DNA of 28,241 nucleotides from a virus, in the IMG/VR virus record IMGVR_UViG_3300025891_000176, positions 1-28,241 of that record; one strand, written 5' to 3'. The notes beneath the pieces were generated by a model. The model was not told the DNA's origin, did not search any database, and saw only the letters and a list, made by a program, of their open reading frames with translations. The translations under genes and the position numbers were made by a program. Of the stretch, positions 8,199-14,607 are shown piece after piece; the stretch's first letter is position 1, and each line of letters opens with the position of its first letter.

Positions 8199-8385
8199 TA
8201 CATGGTACTTCACTGATTCTACTTGGATAGAACGATTATTTAAAAGTAAGTCAGGATATTACGCGAGAAACAAAGGATGGGAAGATGGAGACAAACAGAT
8301 CACCTCTCCACCTTGTAAACAAGGCTACTATTACGATGAGTATATGAAAAGTAATAGAGATTCGTTAAACGGACTCCCATTTTAA
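8188..8385 (+). CDS. Small protein with SSB-like C-terminal LPF tail
   Basis: A 65-residue protein rich in aromatic and charged residues (MRDNTWYFTDSTWIERLF, GYYYDEY). It ends DSLNGLPF, the same five final residues as the 998-aa primase-helicase upstream. The tail resembles the conserved C-terminus of bacterial SSB (DDIPF/DDLPF), which recruits replication and repair proteins. It overlaps the zinc-ribbon gene by 11 bases and is followed by the second copy of the 36-base repeat. The body of the protein is not recognised. It may be a real replication accessory peptide, or a fragment whose end was copied from the primase gene. Confidence 0.5.
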   Translation: MRDNTWYFTDSTWIERLFKSKSGYYARNKGWEDGDKQITSPPCKQGYYYDEYMKSNRDSLNGLPF

Positions 8386-8400
8386 TCAATAATTTAATAA
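8365..8400 (+). repeat. Imperfect 36-base direct repeat, copy 2
   Basis: Second copy of the sequence at 7990-8025. It encodes the LNGLPF end and stop of the 65-aa protein and the A/T-rich bases leading to the first DGR target gene. Together the copies define a 375-base unit that could have arisen by tandem duplication or by insertion. Confidence 0.7.
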
Positions 8401-8410
8401 TTTAAAAATC

Positions 8411-8869
8411 ATGTCATTAACAATTGAAAAACAAGAAGCAAAAAGGATTTATGTTGAATCACCAGATTGGTTCAAACTGAAATTAGTAGAAGCGTTTGGC
8501 GAAGAATGCTTCAAGGAAAAAGGTTTTGAAAGCATTAAAACCTTTGAAGATGCATGTGCTGTGTTGGGGATCAATCCTGGATTAGTTTTTAATCGTGCTG
8601 ATACACCCGATGAATTCGCATACAAGAAATTGAAAGTGATTATTAAGGCCATTAACGAGGGATGGATCCCGGACTGGAGTAACAGGGACCAATACAAATA
8701 CTACCCATGGTTTGAGGTCTTGTCTTCCGGGTTCGGTTTTTCGTTTTCGGATTACCACTATACGTACGCGTTTGCGACTGTCGGCTCCCGCCTTTGCTTT
8801 GAATCACGGGAGAAATCAGATTATGCTGCCAAACAATTTATTGATATATATAAATCATTTTTACTCTAA
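8411..8869 (+). CDS. DGR variable target protein 1
   Basis: A 152-residue soluble protein whose variable segment is residues 103-129, encoded by VR1. The constant N-terminal part has KTFEDACAVLGI, IIKAINEGWIPDW and QYKYYPWFE. The variable segment begins VLSSGFGFS and ends VGSRLC, and between these nearly every codon derives from an adenine-bearing template codon. A further 23 residues (AAKQFIDIYKSFLL at the end) follow, so the VR is internal rather than at the very C-terminus as in many DGR targets. No signal peptide or membrane segment. About half identical by eye to target 2. It probably serves as a ligand-binding display protein; the ligand is unknown and so is the fold. Confidence 0.85.
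   Translation: MSLTIEKQEAKRIYVESPDWFKLKLVEAFGEECFKEKGFESIKTFEDACAVLGINPGLVFNRADTPDEFAYKKLKVIIKAINEGWIPDWSNRDQYKYYPWFEVLSSGFGFSFSDYHYTYAFATVGSRLCFESREKSDYAAKQFIDIYKSFLL
8716..8797 (+). repeat. DGR variable repeat VR1
   Basis: 82 bases aligning without gaps to the template at 9329-9410. I count 15 differences, and every one falls on an adenine of the template; all non-adenine template positions are unchanged. Ends: GGTCTTGTCTTCC at the 5' side and CCT.TGC at the 3' side. This adenine-only pattern is the hallmark of mutagenic retrohoming. Confidence 0.95.
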
Positions 8870-8882
8870 TACTTTAATTATC

Positions 8883-9296
8883 ATGACTACAAAAACGAAA
8901 AAACCAGCAACAAGTAAGGTAAAGTTTAATTACAAGACTATCAAAACCTTTAATGATGCCTGTGCAAAATTATCTCTGGATCCTGCTCAGCTCCCGGACA
9001 CATCGATGATCCCTGAAGAGTTCAGCAAGCCAATCATTGCTGGTTACAAACTGATGATCATTTTTAAGGCAATTAACGATGGATGGACTCCGGACTGGAG
9101 TAACAACCAGTATAAGTATTATCCATGGTATTGGGTCTTGTCTTCCGGGTTCGGTTTTTCGTATTCGGATTTCAACTATTCGATCACGTATACGACTGTC
9201 GGCTCCCGCCTTTGCACAGATTCATCTGACAAGGCACAATTCATAGCTGACCAATTCATAGCTGAATACCAAGAGTATTTACTTTACTCCGAATAA
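8883..9296 (+). CDS. DGR variable target protein 2
   Basis: A 137-residue paralog of target 1, with VR2 encoding residues 85-111. ATG at 8883 is chosen because the frame upstream of it runs through VR1 of the previous gene in another phase. The N-terminus is lysine- and threonine-rich (MTTKTKKPATSKVKF), then come KTFNDACAKLSLDP, IFKAINDGWTPDW and QYKYYPWYWVLSSGFGFS. The segment after the VR is helical and acidic (FIADQFIAEYQEYLL). The gene starts 13 bases after the stop of target 1, so both are likely in one operon. Two open target frames diverging only at template adenines within the VR suggest both have been diversified. Confidence 0.85.
   Translation: MTTKTKKPATSKVKFNYKTIKTFNDACAKLSLDPAQLPDTSMIPEEFSKPIIAGYKLMIIFKAINDGWTPDWSNNQYKYYPWYWVLSSGFGFSYSDFNYSITYTTVGSRLCTDSSDKAQFIADQFIAEYQEYLLYSE
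9134..9215 (+). repeat. DGR variable repeat VR2
   Basis: 82 bases aligning without gaps to the template 9329-9410 with 12 differences, all at template adenines. It differs from VR1 at many of the central adenine-derived positions (for example TCGATCACGTATACG against ACGTACGCGTTTGCG) but agrees with VR1 at the outer ones. Confidence 0.95.
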
Positions 9297-9328
9297 ATAA
9301 ACAAAAGGTTGTACGCTGTTGTGCTGCC

Positions 9329-9410
9329 GGTCTTGTCTTCCAGGTTCAGTTTTTCGAATTCGAATTACAACTATACGAACACGAATACGAATGTCAGCTC
9401 CCACCTATGC
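9329..9410 (+). repeat. DGR template repeat TR
   Basis: The non-coding donor of the DGR, between target 2 and the reverse transcriptase, in the same orientation. It holds 22 adenines in 82 bases, concentrated in an AAY-rich core that would read N-S-N-Y-N-Y-T-N-T-N-T-N in the target frame. AAY codons are typical of DGR templates because adenine mutagenesis of them reaches many amino acids but no stop codons. The TR is about 100 bases upstream of the RT start, the usual TR-RT arrangement. The 99 bases between them hold no gene and are probably part of the template RNA. Promoter of the template RNA not identified. Confidence 0.93.
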
Positions 9411-9509
9411 GATATTTGCAGCGTAGACCCTGCCTACATGGCAAAAAACAACAATTTAAAATGAGCGTTGGTAACCGAAAAAGTGAAAACGATCTTTAAA
9501 AGCAAAGGC

Positions 9510-10463
9510 ATGAAAAGGATTAACAACTTGTATGAAAGGATCTGCAGTGTTGAAAATCTGCAGTTAGCTGATTTAACAGCAAGAAAAGGAAAAGCCAAAC
9601 AACCAGGAGTGATCCTGCATGATACAAACAAGGTTGAAAATATACTGAAGCTTCATGAATTGATGAAGAATAAAACGTATAAAACATCTCAGTACACCAC
9701 TTTCAAGATTTACGAACCCAAAGAGCGATTAATCTTCCGGCTGCCATACTACCCTGATCGTATCACCCATCACGCGATAATGGCAGTCATGGAGCCTATT
9801 TTTGTATCAGCATTTACTACTGATACTTACAGTTGCATTAAAGGCAAGGGTATTCATGCAGCAGCCAACGCTGTCAAACAAGCGCTTAAAAATATGGCCG
9901 GCACTCAGTATTGTCTTAAACTTGATATCCGAAAGTTCTACCCCAATGTCGATCATGAGATACTAAAAGCCATGTTGCGCCGAAAGATCAAGGATAACGA
10001 CCTGTTATGGCTTCTTGACGAAATTATTGACAGTACTGAAGGACTTCCGATCGGAAACTATTTAAGCCAGTATTTCGCTAATTTTTACCTGGCGTATTTC
10101 GATCATTGGATCAAGGAAACCAAAAGGGTTAAATACTATTTCAGGTACGCTGACGACATGGTAATTCTTTCTGATAGCAAACTCTATTTACATGAATTAC
10201 TGTCTGAAATCAGATTTTATATGACTGATAACCTAAAGCTGACGATCAAAGATAATTACCAGATATTTCCAGTTGATACCAGGGGGATTGATTTTGTGGG
10301 ATATATATTCAGGCACACCCATACACTACTTAGAAAAAGCATCAAGCAGAGTTTTGCCAGGATGCTATCTAAAAATAAAAATGATCAATCCATTGCATCT
10401 TATAAGGGATGGGCATCACACTGTAACAGCATCAATCTATTAAAAAAATTATTGCATGAATAA
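9510..10463 (+). CDS. DGR reverse transcriptase
   Basis: A 317-residue reverse transcriptase. ATG at 9510 gives the usual N-terminus (MKRINNLYERICSVENL, then ARKGK); an in-frame TTG at 9468 would add 14 residues. Motifs in order: KERLIFRLPYYPDRITHHAI (71-90), catalytic LDIRKFYPNVDH (138-149, Asp139), LPIGNYLSQ (179-187), YADD (213-216) and GIDFVGYIF (259-267). The GN-x2-SQ form of motif 4 is typical of DGR enzymes and unlike group II intron RTs. It copies the TR RNA into cDNA with errors at adenine, and the cDNA replaces VR sequence in the targets. No maturase or endonuclease domain. The catalytic residues look intact. Confidence 0.93.
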   Translation: MKRINNLYERICSVENLQLADLTARKGKAKQPGVILHDTNKVENILKLHELMKNKTYKTSQYTTFKIYEPKERLIFRLPYYPDRITHHAIMAVMEPIFVSAFTTDTYSCIKGKGIHAAANAVKQALKNMAGTQYCLKLDIRKFYPNVDHEILKAMLRRKIKDNDLLWLLDEIIDSTEGLPIGNYLSQYFANFYLAYFDHWIKETKRVKYYFRYADDMVILSDSKLYLHELLSEIRFYMTDNLKLTIKDNYQIFPVDTRGIDFVGYIFRHTHTLLRKSIKQSFARMLSKNKNDQSIASYKGWASHCNSINLLKKLLHE

Positions 10464-10761
10464 CTTTAGTCAATTCAACATCCAGTCGGCCACCAAAGCA
10501 TTTGATGGTGACAAAATAAAAATGTCTAAAATACTGAACTGTGAAATTGTGGTGCATCATTTCAAAATCGAGGACTCAAAGGTATTTAAAGAGCGAGGAT
10601 CGGGTAAATGCCTGCATCTGCAGATATCATTCAACAACGAAAAGCACATCATTTTTACGTCATCATCTGGACTGATAGAAGTCATTCAAAAGATCCCTGA
10701 GAATGGATTTCCATTCACTACCACGATAGTCCAAGATAACGAAAGATTCAAGTTTACCTGA
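10456..10761 (+). CDS. Small protein coupled to the DGR reverse transcriptase
   Basis: A 101-residue protein starting 8 bases inside the end of the RT gene, so translation is probably coupled. It is mostly strand-like: KILNCEIVVHHFKIEDSKV, KCLHLQISFNNEKHIIFTS, and a final FPFTTTIVQDNERFKF. This could be a small barrel fold. It does not look like the four-helix Avd accessory protein of the Bordetella-type DGR, and no Avd-like gene is visible elsewhere in the cassette. Position makes it a candidate DGR accessory factor. It is the last gene before a strong terminator. The family is not recognised. Confidence 0.7.
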   Translation: MNNFSQFNIQSATKAFDGDKIKMSKILNCEIVVHHFKIEDSKVFKERGSGKCLHLQISFNNEKHIIFTSSSGLIEVIQKIPENGFPFTTTIVQDNERFKFT

Positions 10762-10792
10762 ACACAGCAGTATTCAATTCGATCATGTAGCC

Positions 10793-10822
10793 AGCCTGAT
10801 CCCGCAAGGGTCAGGCTGTTTT
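10793..10822 (+). terminator. Rho-independent terminator after the DGR operon
   Basis: AGCCTGA-T-CCC pairs with GGGTCAGGCT around a GCAA tetraloop (10 pairs with a one-base bulge), followed by GTTTT. It lies 32 bases past the stop of the RT-coupled gene and ends the early-DGR transcription unit. Confidence 0.85.
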
Positions 10823-10885
10823 AATACGTGCCGGCCATAGCCGGTACACCGCGTGAATGATCACTGCGTGCGCAAGCACGTATTA
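10822..10885. repeat. Long inverted repeat with internal hairpins
   Basis: TAATACGTGC at 10822-10831 is the exact reverse complement of GCACGTATTA at 10876-10885. Inside lie a CCGGC-CATA-GCCGG hairpin (10831-10844), a small GTGA/TCAC pairing (10853-10864) and a competing CGTGC-GCAA-GCACG hairpin (10867-10880... within the right arm). A branched cruciform or RNA structure is possible. Its position directly after the terminator and before the GGTTACAA array is unexplained. No coding sequence is present. Confidence 0.5.
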
Positions 10886-10970
10886 TGTAGCGTAGCAAAC
10901 TTGGACTATAAAAGTAGTTGGTTTGGGTGGGTCGCCCTTCCCCCTTAAACCCCAAATATTCAATATATAT

Positions 10971-11249
10971 TTGTAACCTGTAACTTTATTTATAATATAC
11001 GAAGAATCAAATAATTACAGGGTTACAACTTGGTTACAACTTCAAAAAAAAACTGTAACTTTTTGAATTTGTAACCGGAGAGCACCTCCGGTTTTTCCCT
11101 ATTTCCGCTCCGGTTACAAATTTCGTTGTTTTTACACCCCTTTGAATCAACTGTTTTTCAATAGGTTACAAAACACCCCTAAAACAAGTTGTAACTTTGT
11201 AACCGCTGTATATCAAAATGTTGCAAGGGTAAAAGATAGCCGGTTACAA
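10971..11249. repeat. GGTTACAA/TTGTAACC octamer array
   Basis: Eight exact copies of one octamer lie in 279 bases: plus orientation at 11021, 11032, 11112, 11164 and 11242; minus orientation (TTGTAACC) at 10971, 11069 and 11197. Near copies sit at 10978 (CTGTAACT), 11053 (CTGTAACT) and 11189 (TTGTAACT). Less than 0.01 copy is expected by chance. The rest of the 640-base non-coding region (10762-11403) is A/T-rich. The array precedes the promoter of the virion module, so a late-gene regulator is one reading; replication iterons or partition sites are others. A lone copy is also at 20663-20670. Confidence 0.85.
11066..11123 (+). terminator. Terminator-like hairpin inside a larger inverted repeat
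   Basis: AACCGGAG (11073-11080), loop AGCAC and CTCCGGTT (11086-11093) form an 8-pair hairpin running into TTTTT, a typical intrinsic terminator. The same left arm is also part of a 15-base perfect inverted repeat, 11066-11080 with 11109-11123, which includes two octamers of the array. The left arm can therefore pair with either partner. Confidence 0.55.
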
Positions 11250-11340
11250 ATTTTTGCCATTTTTTGATAAAAAAGATAGGGGTATGTTTTTTCAGTATCA
11301 ATTTTTCATAATATCAAAACACCCTACAAATATTATTTTA

Positions 11341-11370
11341 TTGTTATTTAAGCAAAATTTCATATCTTCG
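11341..11370 (+). promoter_or_regulatory. Probable Bacteroidetes-type promoter of the virion module
   Basis: TTG at 11341-11343, then 19 bases, then TATCTTCG at 11363-11370, which is one mismatch from the TAnnTTTG element recognised by the Bacteroidetes primary sigma factor. Transcription would begin near 11377, giving a leader of about 27 bases before ATG 11404. The octamer array ends 92 bases upstream, as expected for an activator- or repressor-controlled promoter. Confidence 0.5.
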
Positions 11371-11403
11371 CATGTTCCCACCACAACGGGGTTTTCACGA
11401 ACC

Positions 11404-11937
11404 ATGAAACCCTATACTCCTATGAATACACGTCCGTCAATTACTATCTCGCTTTCTCCGCTGCTGCAATCCTATTGCCGGTTTGTTTTTAATTCGGATC
11501 CCAATGAGAAAGAGATCCGCCTTCGCCGAAACCACGACATCGCAAAATTGATACACTCAAATGTGATCGCCTTTGACAGATCCATGGTCCGGCCTTTCGA
11601 GTCCGATTCAATTACCTTTATTTTGGCACTAGATAATATTAATGAAACTGCGTTGCGGTATCATTTTTTACATGTTTCCAAATGGGGAGAACAGAAGATC
11701 ACGGAAGGCATTGAATACGAATTTAGACACTGGATTAAAAACTGCTTTGACAGAGGATACGAAAAAGGGTACCAGCAGAAGGTAATCATCGAAGCGATTC
11801 TCCGGGGCCTGAATGACCGGAACAATTCCGCAAATTTCGACATGATTAAGAAAATCGACTACCGATATCGGCGTAAAGTGGAAGAAACACGGTTCAATGA
11901 TCTCCTTAAAGAGTGTCAAATATTTGAATACCAATAA
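11404..11937 (+). CDS. Hypothetical protein, first gene of the virion module
   Basis: A 177-residue protein. ATG 11404 is preferred because it follows the predicted promoter; the frame stays open further upstream only through the non-coding array end. ATG 11422 is an alternative. The sequence is soluble, basic and helical in its second half (AEFRHWIKNCFDR-type pattern, then ILRGLNDRNNSANFDMI and KVEETRFNDLLKECQ). An N-terminal stretch RPSITISLSPLLQSYCRFVF may be a short strand-helix unit. No family is recognised. As the leading gene of the late unit it could be regulatory or a head protein. Confidence 0.6.
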   Translation: MKPYTPMNTRPSITISLSPLLQSYCRFVFNSDPNEKEIRLRRNHDIAKLIHSNVIAFDRSMVRPFESDSITFILALDNINETALRYHFLHVSKWGEQKITEGIEYEFRHWIKNCFDRGYEKGYQQKVIIEAILRGLNDRNNSANFDMIKKIDYRYRRKVEETRFNDLLKECQIFEYQ

Positions 11938-12013
11938 TATATTATAAACAAAATAAATGTTCCGATACTTTTTGTAAGATTGTTAACAATAATCATCGAA
12001 AATCCGATAGAAA

Positions 12014-12391
12014 ATGAACAGCGCAGTAATCATAAAAATAGAATTCCGTTTTCCAAATATTGAACTATTCACACCGATTGACTATACCGGATTTTCGGCA
12101 AGTCTGACAGAGCAAACAAGTAAATCCTTTGCCGGAGTACTTCATACTGCTGCACTTCAGTTCCGGATTCCTAAATGTGATGCTGAAAAAGACCGGCTGA
12201 TGTTATCACTCTCACAGCGACGTGCCATATACCAGGCAACCGATGCAAACGGATCTGTTTACAAAATTGGATCCTCAAAACGGGGAGCACTGTTATTGTA
12301 TAACCGGACCGTCGATGGAAAAGCAGGTGGCTTTAACGGTTACGAAGCGGTAATTACATTGAAATTTAAAGGGAATCCGTTAATATCCTGA
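12014..12391 (+). CDS. Hypothetical virion-module protein, 125 aa
   Basis: A strand-rich soluble protein with no recognised family. The N-terminus alternates hydrophobic residues (AVIIKIEFRFPNIELFTPI), and the C-terminus has YKIGSSKRGALLLYNRT then YEAVITLKFKGNPL. Such a beta-rich layout is common in small phage neck or tail-completion proteins, but this is only a guess from position. The 76 bases before it contain a perfect 12-base palindrome, ATTGTTAACAAT at 11979-11990, and no clear promoter. Confidence 0.6.
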   Translation: MNSAVIIKIEFRFPNIELFTPIDYTGFSASLTEQTSKSFAGVLHTAALQFRIPKCDAEKDRLMLSLSQRRAIYQATDANGSVYKIGSSKRGALLLYNRTVDGKAGGFNGYEAVITLKFKGNPLIS

Positions 12392-12451
12392 AATTAAAAG
12401 TCCTTTAAATTGGTAATTCACCAGAGTAACATTGTAAAAAATGATACTCAG

Positions 12452-13636
12452 ATGTTGAATTATCAGCTCATAAAATCTATTCTTTCCGAGCCCTGGGCAA
12501 TCGACAGCCTGGCCATCGACACGATGAGCCCGCTTATTGCCGGCCTGTTCACTCCGAACATGGCATTTGAAGCATCTGAACCAATGCAGCCCTCGGCATC
12601 AGCTTACGCCGATCCGAAATCGGGTACCACCAAAACTGTTCGTATTATTCCCATTCAGGGAAGCCTCACCAAATATGATCAGAGTTGCGGACCAGTTGGA
12701 ATGGCAACTGTAGGTAGATGGATCCAGAGCGCCGATTCAAACCCTGATATTGATGCAATAGTTTTGTGCCTCGATTCTCCAGGTGGAACAGTATCCGGAA
12801 CAGAGGAACTGGCCAACATCATCAAAGGAACCTCAAAACCAATTATTGCATATGTTGAAGACATGGCCTGCTCAGCTGCTTACTGGCTGGCAAGTTGCTG
12901 TAATGAGGTGGTAGCAAATAATTCAACTGCACAGGTTGGCAGTATTGGTGTATTAATGTCGTTTGCCGATGCCCAGCCAATGTGGGAAGCAAAGGGTGTG
13001 AAATTCCATACCGTCACAGCTCCCCAGTCAACCGACAAAACAAAAACCTTTGAAGATCTTCGTGCCGGTAATTACGAGGAGTACAAAAACACCGTACTTG
13101 GTCCGCTGGCACAAAAATTTATTGCAACTGTCCAGGGCAACCGTCCGGGAATAACCGATGCTCATTGCACCGGCAAGGTTTATTTTGCCCAGGATGCAAT
13201 CGGATCGTTTGTCGATTCAATCGGAAACCTCGATTTTGCCGTTCAGCGTGCAGCTTCACTGGCTTCATCTCCTTCCGCTTCAGTAAATACCCCCAAAATT
13301 TTAAATATGAATCATAAAAGACTTGCTACAGTAGCCGGTGTCGAAGCGTTTGAGAGCGCAGATGGCACCATCGCGCTCACTGAACAGATGGCACTGGCTG
13401 TTGAGACTGCACTTGAGAGTGCAGAGGCAGAGCGAAACCATCTTGCTGAGCGCACGACCGAACTTGGAACGGCAACTGGCCGTGTTCAGGAACTCGAAGC
13501 CCGCGTGGCTGAACTCGAAGGCGCTGCCGGTGCCGGATCTGCAATCGTTATTGTAGACACCGATAAAGGCGCATCCGGTGAAACTTCATTCTGGGAACGC
13601 TTAGGCACTTGCCAGGAACATTTAAAGAAATCTTAA
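12452..13636 (+). CDS. S49-family prohead protease with C-terminal scaffold-like coiled coil
   Basis: A 394-residue protein from ATG 12452 (MLNYQLIKSILSEPW); a TTG at 12410 is in frame but less likely. The protease core of the SppA/SohB clan has IPIQGSL, AIVLCLDSPGG (103-112), the serine nucleophile Ser141 in MACSAAYWLAS and GSIGV at 163-167. The likely Lys base is around 196-198. Residues ~290-370 are alanine- and glutamate-rich (AVETALESAEAERNHLAE, VQELEARVAELEG) and form a coiled coil, as in protease-scaffold fusions of phages. It would help assemble and process the procapsid made by the next gene, 13 bases downstream. Confidence 0.85.
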   Translation: MLNYQLIKSILSEPWAIDSLAIDTMSPLIAGLFTPNMAFEASEPMQPSASAYADPKSGTTKTVRIIPIQGSLTKYDQSCGPVGMATVGRWIQSADSNPDIDAIVLCLDSPGGTVSGTEELANIIKGTSKPIIAYVEDMACSAAYWLASCCNEVVANNSTAQVGSIGVLMSFADAQPMWEAKGVKFHTVTAPQSTDKTKTFEDLRAGNYEEYKNTVLGPLAQKFIATVQGNRPGITDAHCTGKVYFAQDAIGSFVDSIGNLDFAVQRAASLASSPSASVNTPKILNMNHKRLATVAGVEAFESADGTIALTEQMALAVETALESAEAERNHLAERTTELGTATGRVQELEARVAELEGAAGAGSAIVIVDTDKGASGETSFWERLGTCQEHLKKS

Positions 13637-13649
13637 TTTTTTTTGAGCA

Positions 13650-14597
13650 ATGATAAATATCAATCAAGCATTAATCGACGCCGGCAAACAGTTTAGGAAG
13701 GAGCTTCTTACCATGCCGGTAGCTGTATTAAGCGACATGCTTCAATACATGACGCTAAGAACAGGTATTCAGGGCACAGTTGTCGGTGGTACATTAGACA
13801 CCGATGCTCAGCTCAGGCCTTACCGCACCGCCAAAGATGCGACGGACAACACAACTATTGTTCCTTATGAATGGTCAACATTCCTGGGTGACGTGGTTAA
13901 AGAGTTCGACCCGAACGCAATCCTTGGGACGCTCTACACCGAAAAGACCAACAAGCGACCTACTGAGCGCGAAATCGCAAGGCTTGTAGCCCTTGAAATG
14001 GCAAAGAAAGTTGGAGAAGCACTTTACGACGCTTCTTTCACTGCAGTACGTAATGCTGTTGGCACCACCTCTGCTGATCTGTTCAACGGTTGGGCCACTC
14101 AGTTGGCTGCCAAAATCACAGCTGGAGAACTTGCTACCGGAAAAGGTAACTATATCGACGTATCGCTTACTGCCATTACTTCCACCAATGTTGGTGATGT
14201 ATTGAAGGACGCATGGCGCGGATTAAATCCTTTGCTGAAAAAGCAACGCCCAAATCTTTATCTTCCATATTCAGTACTTGAAATGTATGAAGATTGGTTC
14301 CAGGTTGAGTTTGGTCATGCTCCATGGAATGCTGACTTTACTCAAAAAACGCTGATTGGCTCTGACAAGAGATGCAACTTTGTTCCTCTTGACAATATGG
14401 AGGGTACTGATAAGTTAATCTTTACACTTCCAGGCAATATGCTTGTTGGTTGCGATCAGGACAGCGACAAAGAGGATGTTAAAATCCGCGAATGCGACAA
14501 CCCAAAAATGGTTCAGTTCTTTATGATGGCCTATTATGGTGTTGGTTTCGATACTCTTGACAAGAGGTTTATGAAAGTAATGAAATACTCAGTTTAA
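13650..14597 (+). CDS. Major capsid protein, HK97-like
   Basis: A 315-residue protein, the size of compact HK97-fold major capsid proteins. The sequence has the expected layout. There is a helical N-arm (INQALIDAGKQFRKELL) and a central helix rich in R/E (RPTEREIARLVALEMAKKVG). Then comes LPYSVLEMYEDWFQVEFGHA, a segment seen in Bacteroidetes phage capsid proteins. A C-terminal strand-rich domain ends DKRFMKVMKYSV. It directly follows the protease-scaffold gene and precedes another structural gene, the conserved head-gene order. No membrane segment. The assignment depends on context and fold outline; motif-level proof is limited for this protein class. Confidence 0.75.
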   Translation: MININQALIDAGKQFRKELLTMPVAVLSDMLQYMTLRTGIQGTVVGGTLDTDAQLRPYRTAKDATDNTTIVPYEWSTFLGDVVKEFDPNAILGTLYTEKTNKRPTEREIARLVALEMAKKVGEALYDASFTAVRNAVGTTSADLFNGWATQLAAKITAGELATGKGNYIDVSLTAITSTNVGDVLKDAWRGLNPLLKKQRPNLYLPYSVLEMYEDWFQVEFGHAPWNADFTQKTLIGSDKRCNFVPLDNMEGTDKLIFTLPGNMLVGCDQDSDKEDVKIRECDNPKMVQFFMMAYYGVGFDTLDKRFMKVMKYSV

Positions 14598-14607
14598 TCT
14601 CTGAAAT

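Noticed and set aside
9216-9230. CAGAT-TC-ATCTG just after VR2 as a DGR cis-acting hairpin.
   Set aside because: No equivalent structure follows VR1, and the loop is too short for an RNA hairpin.
11254-11403. Upstream extension of the 11404 gene.
   Set aside because: It would start just after the last octamer and read through the predicted promoter; the translation is low-complexity.
11979-11990. Perfect palindrome ATTGTTAACAAT upstream of the 12014 gene.
   Set aside because: A single A/T-rich 12-base palindrome is weak evidence for an operator; no second copy was found nearby.
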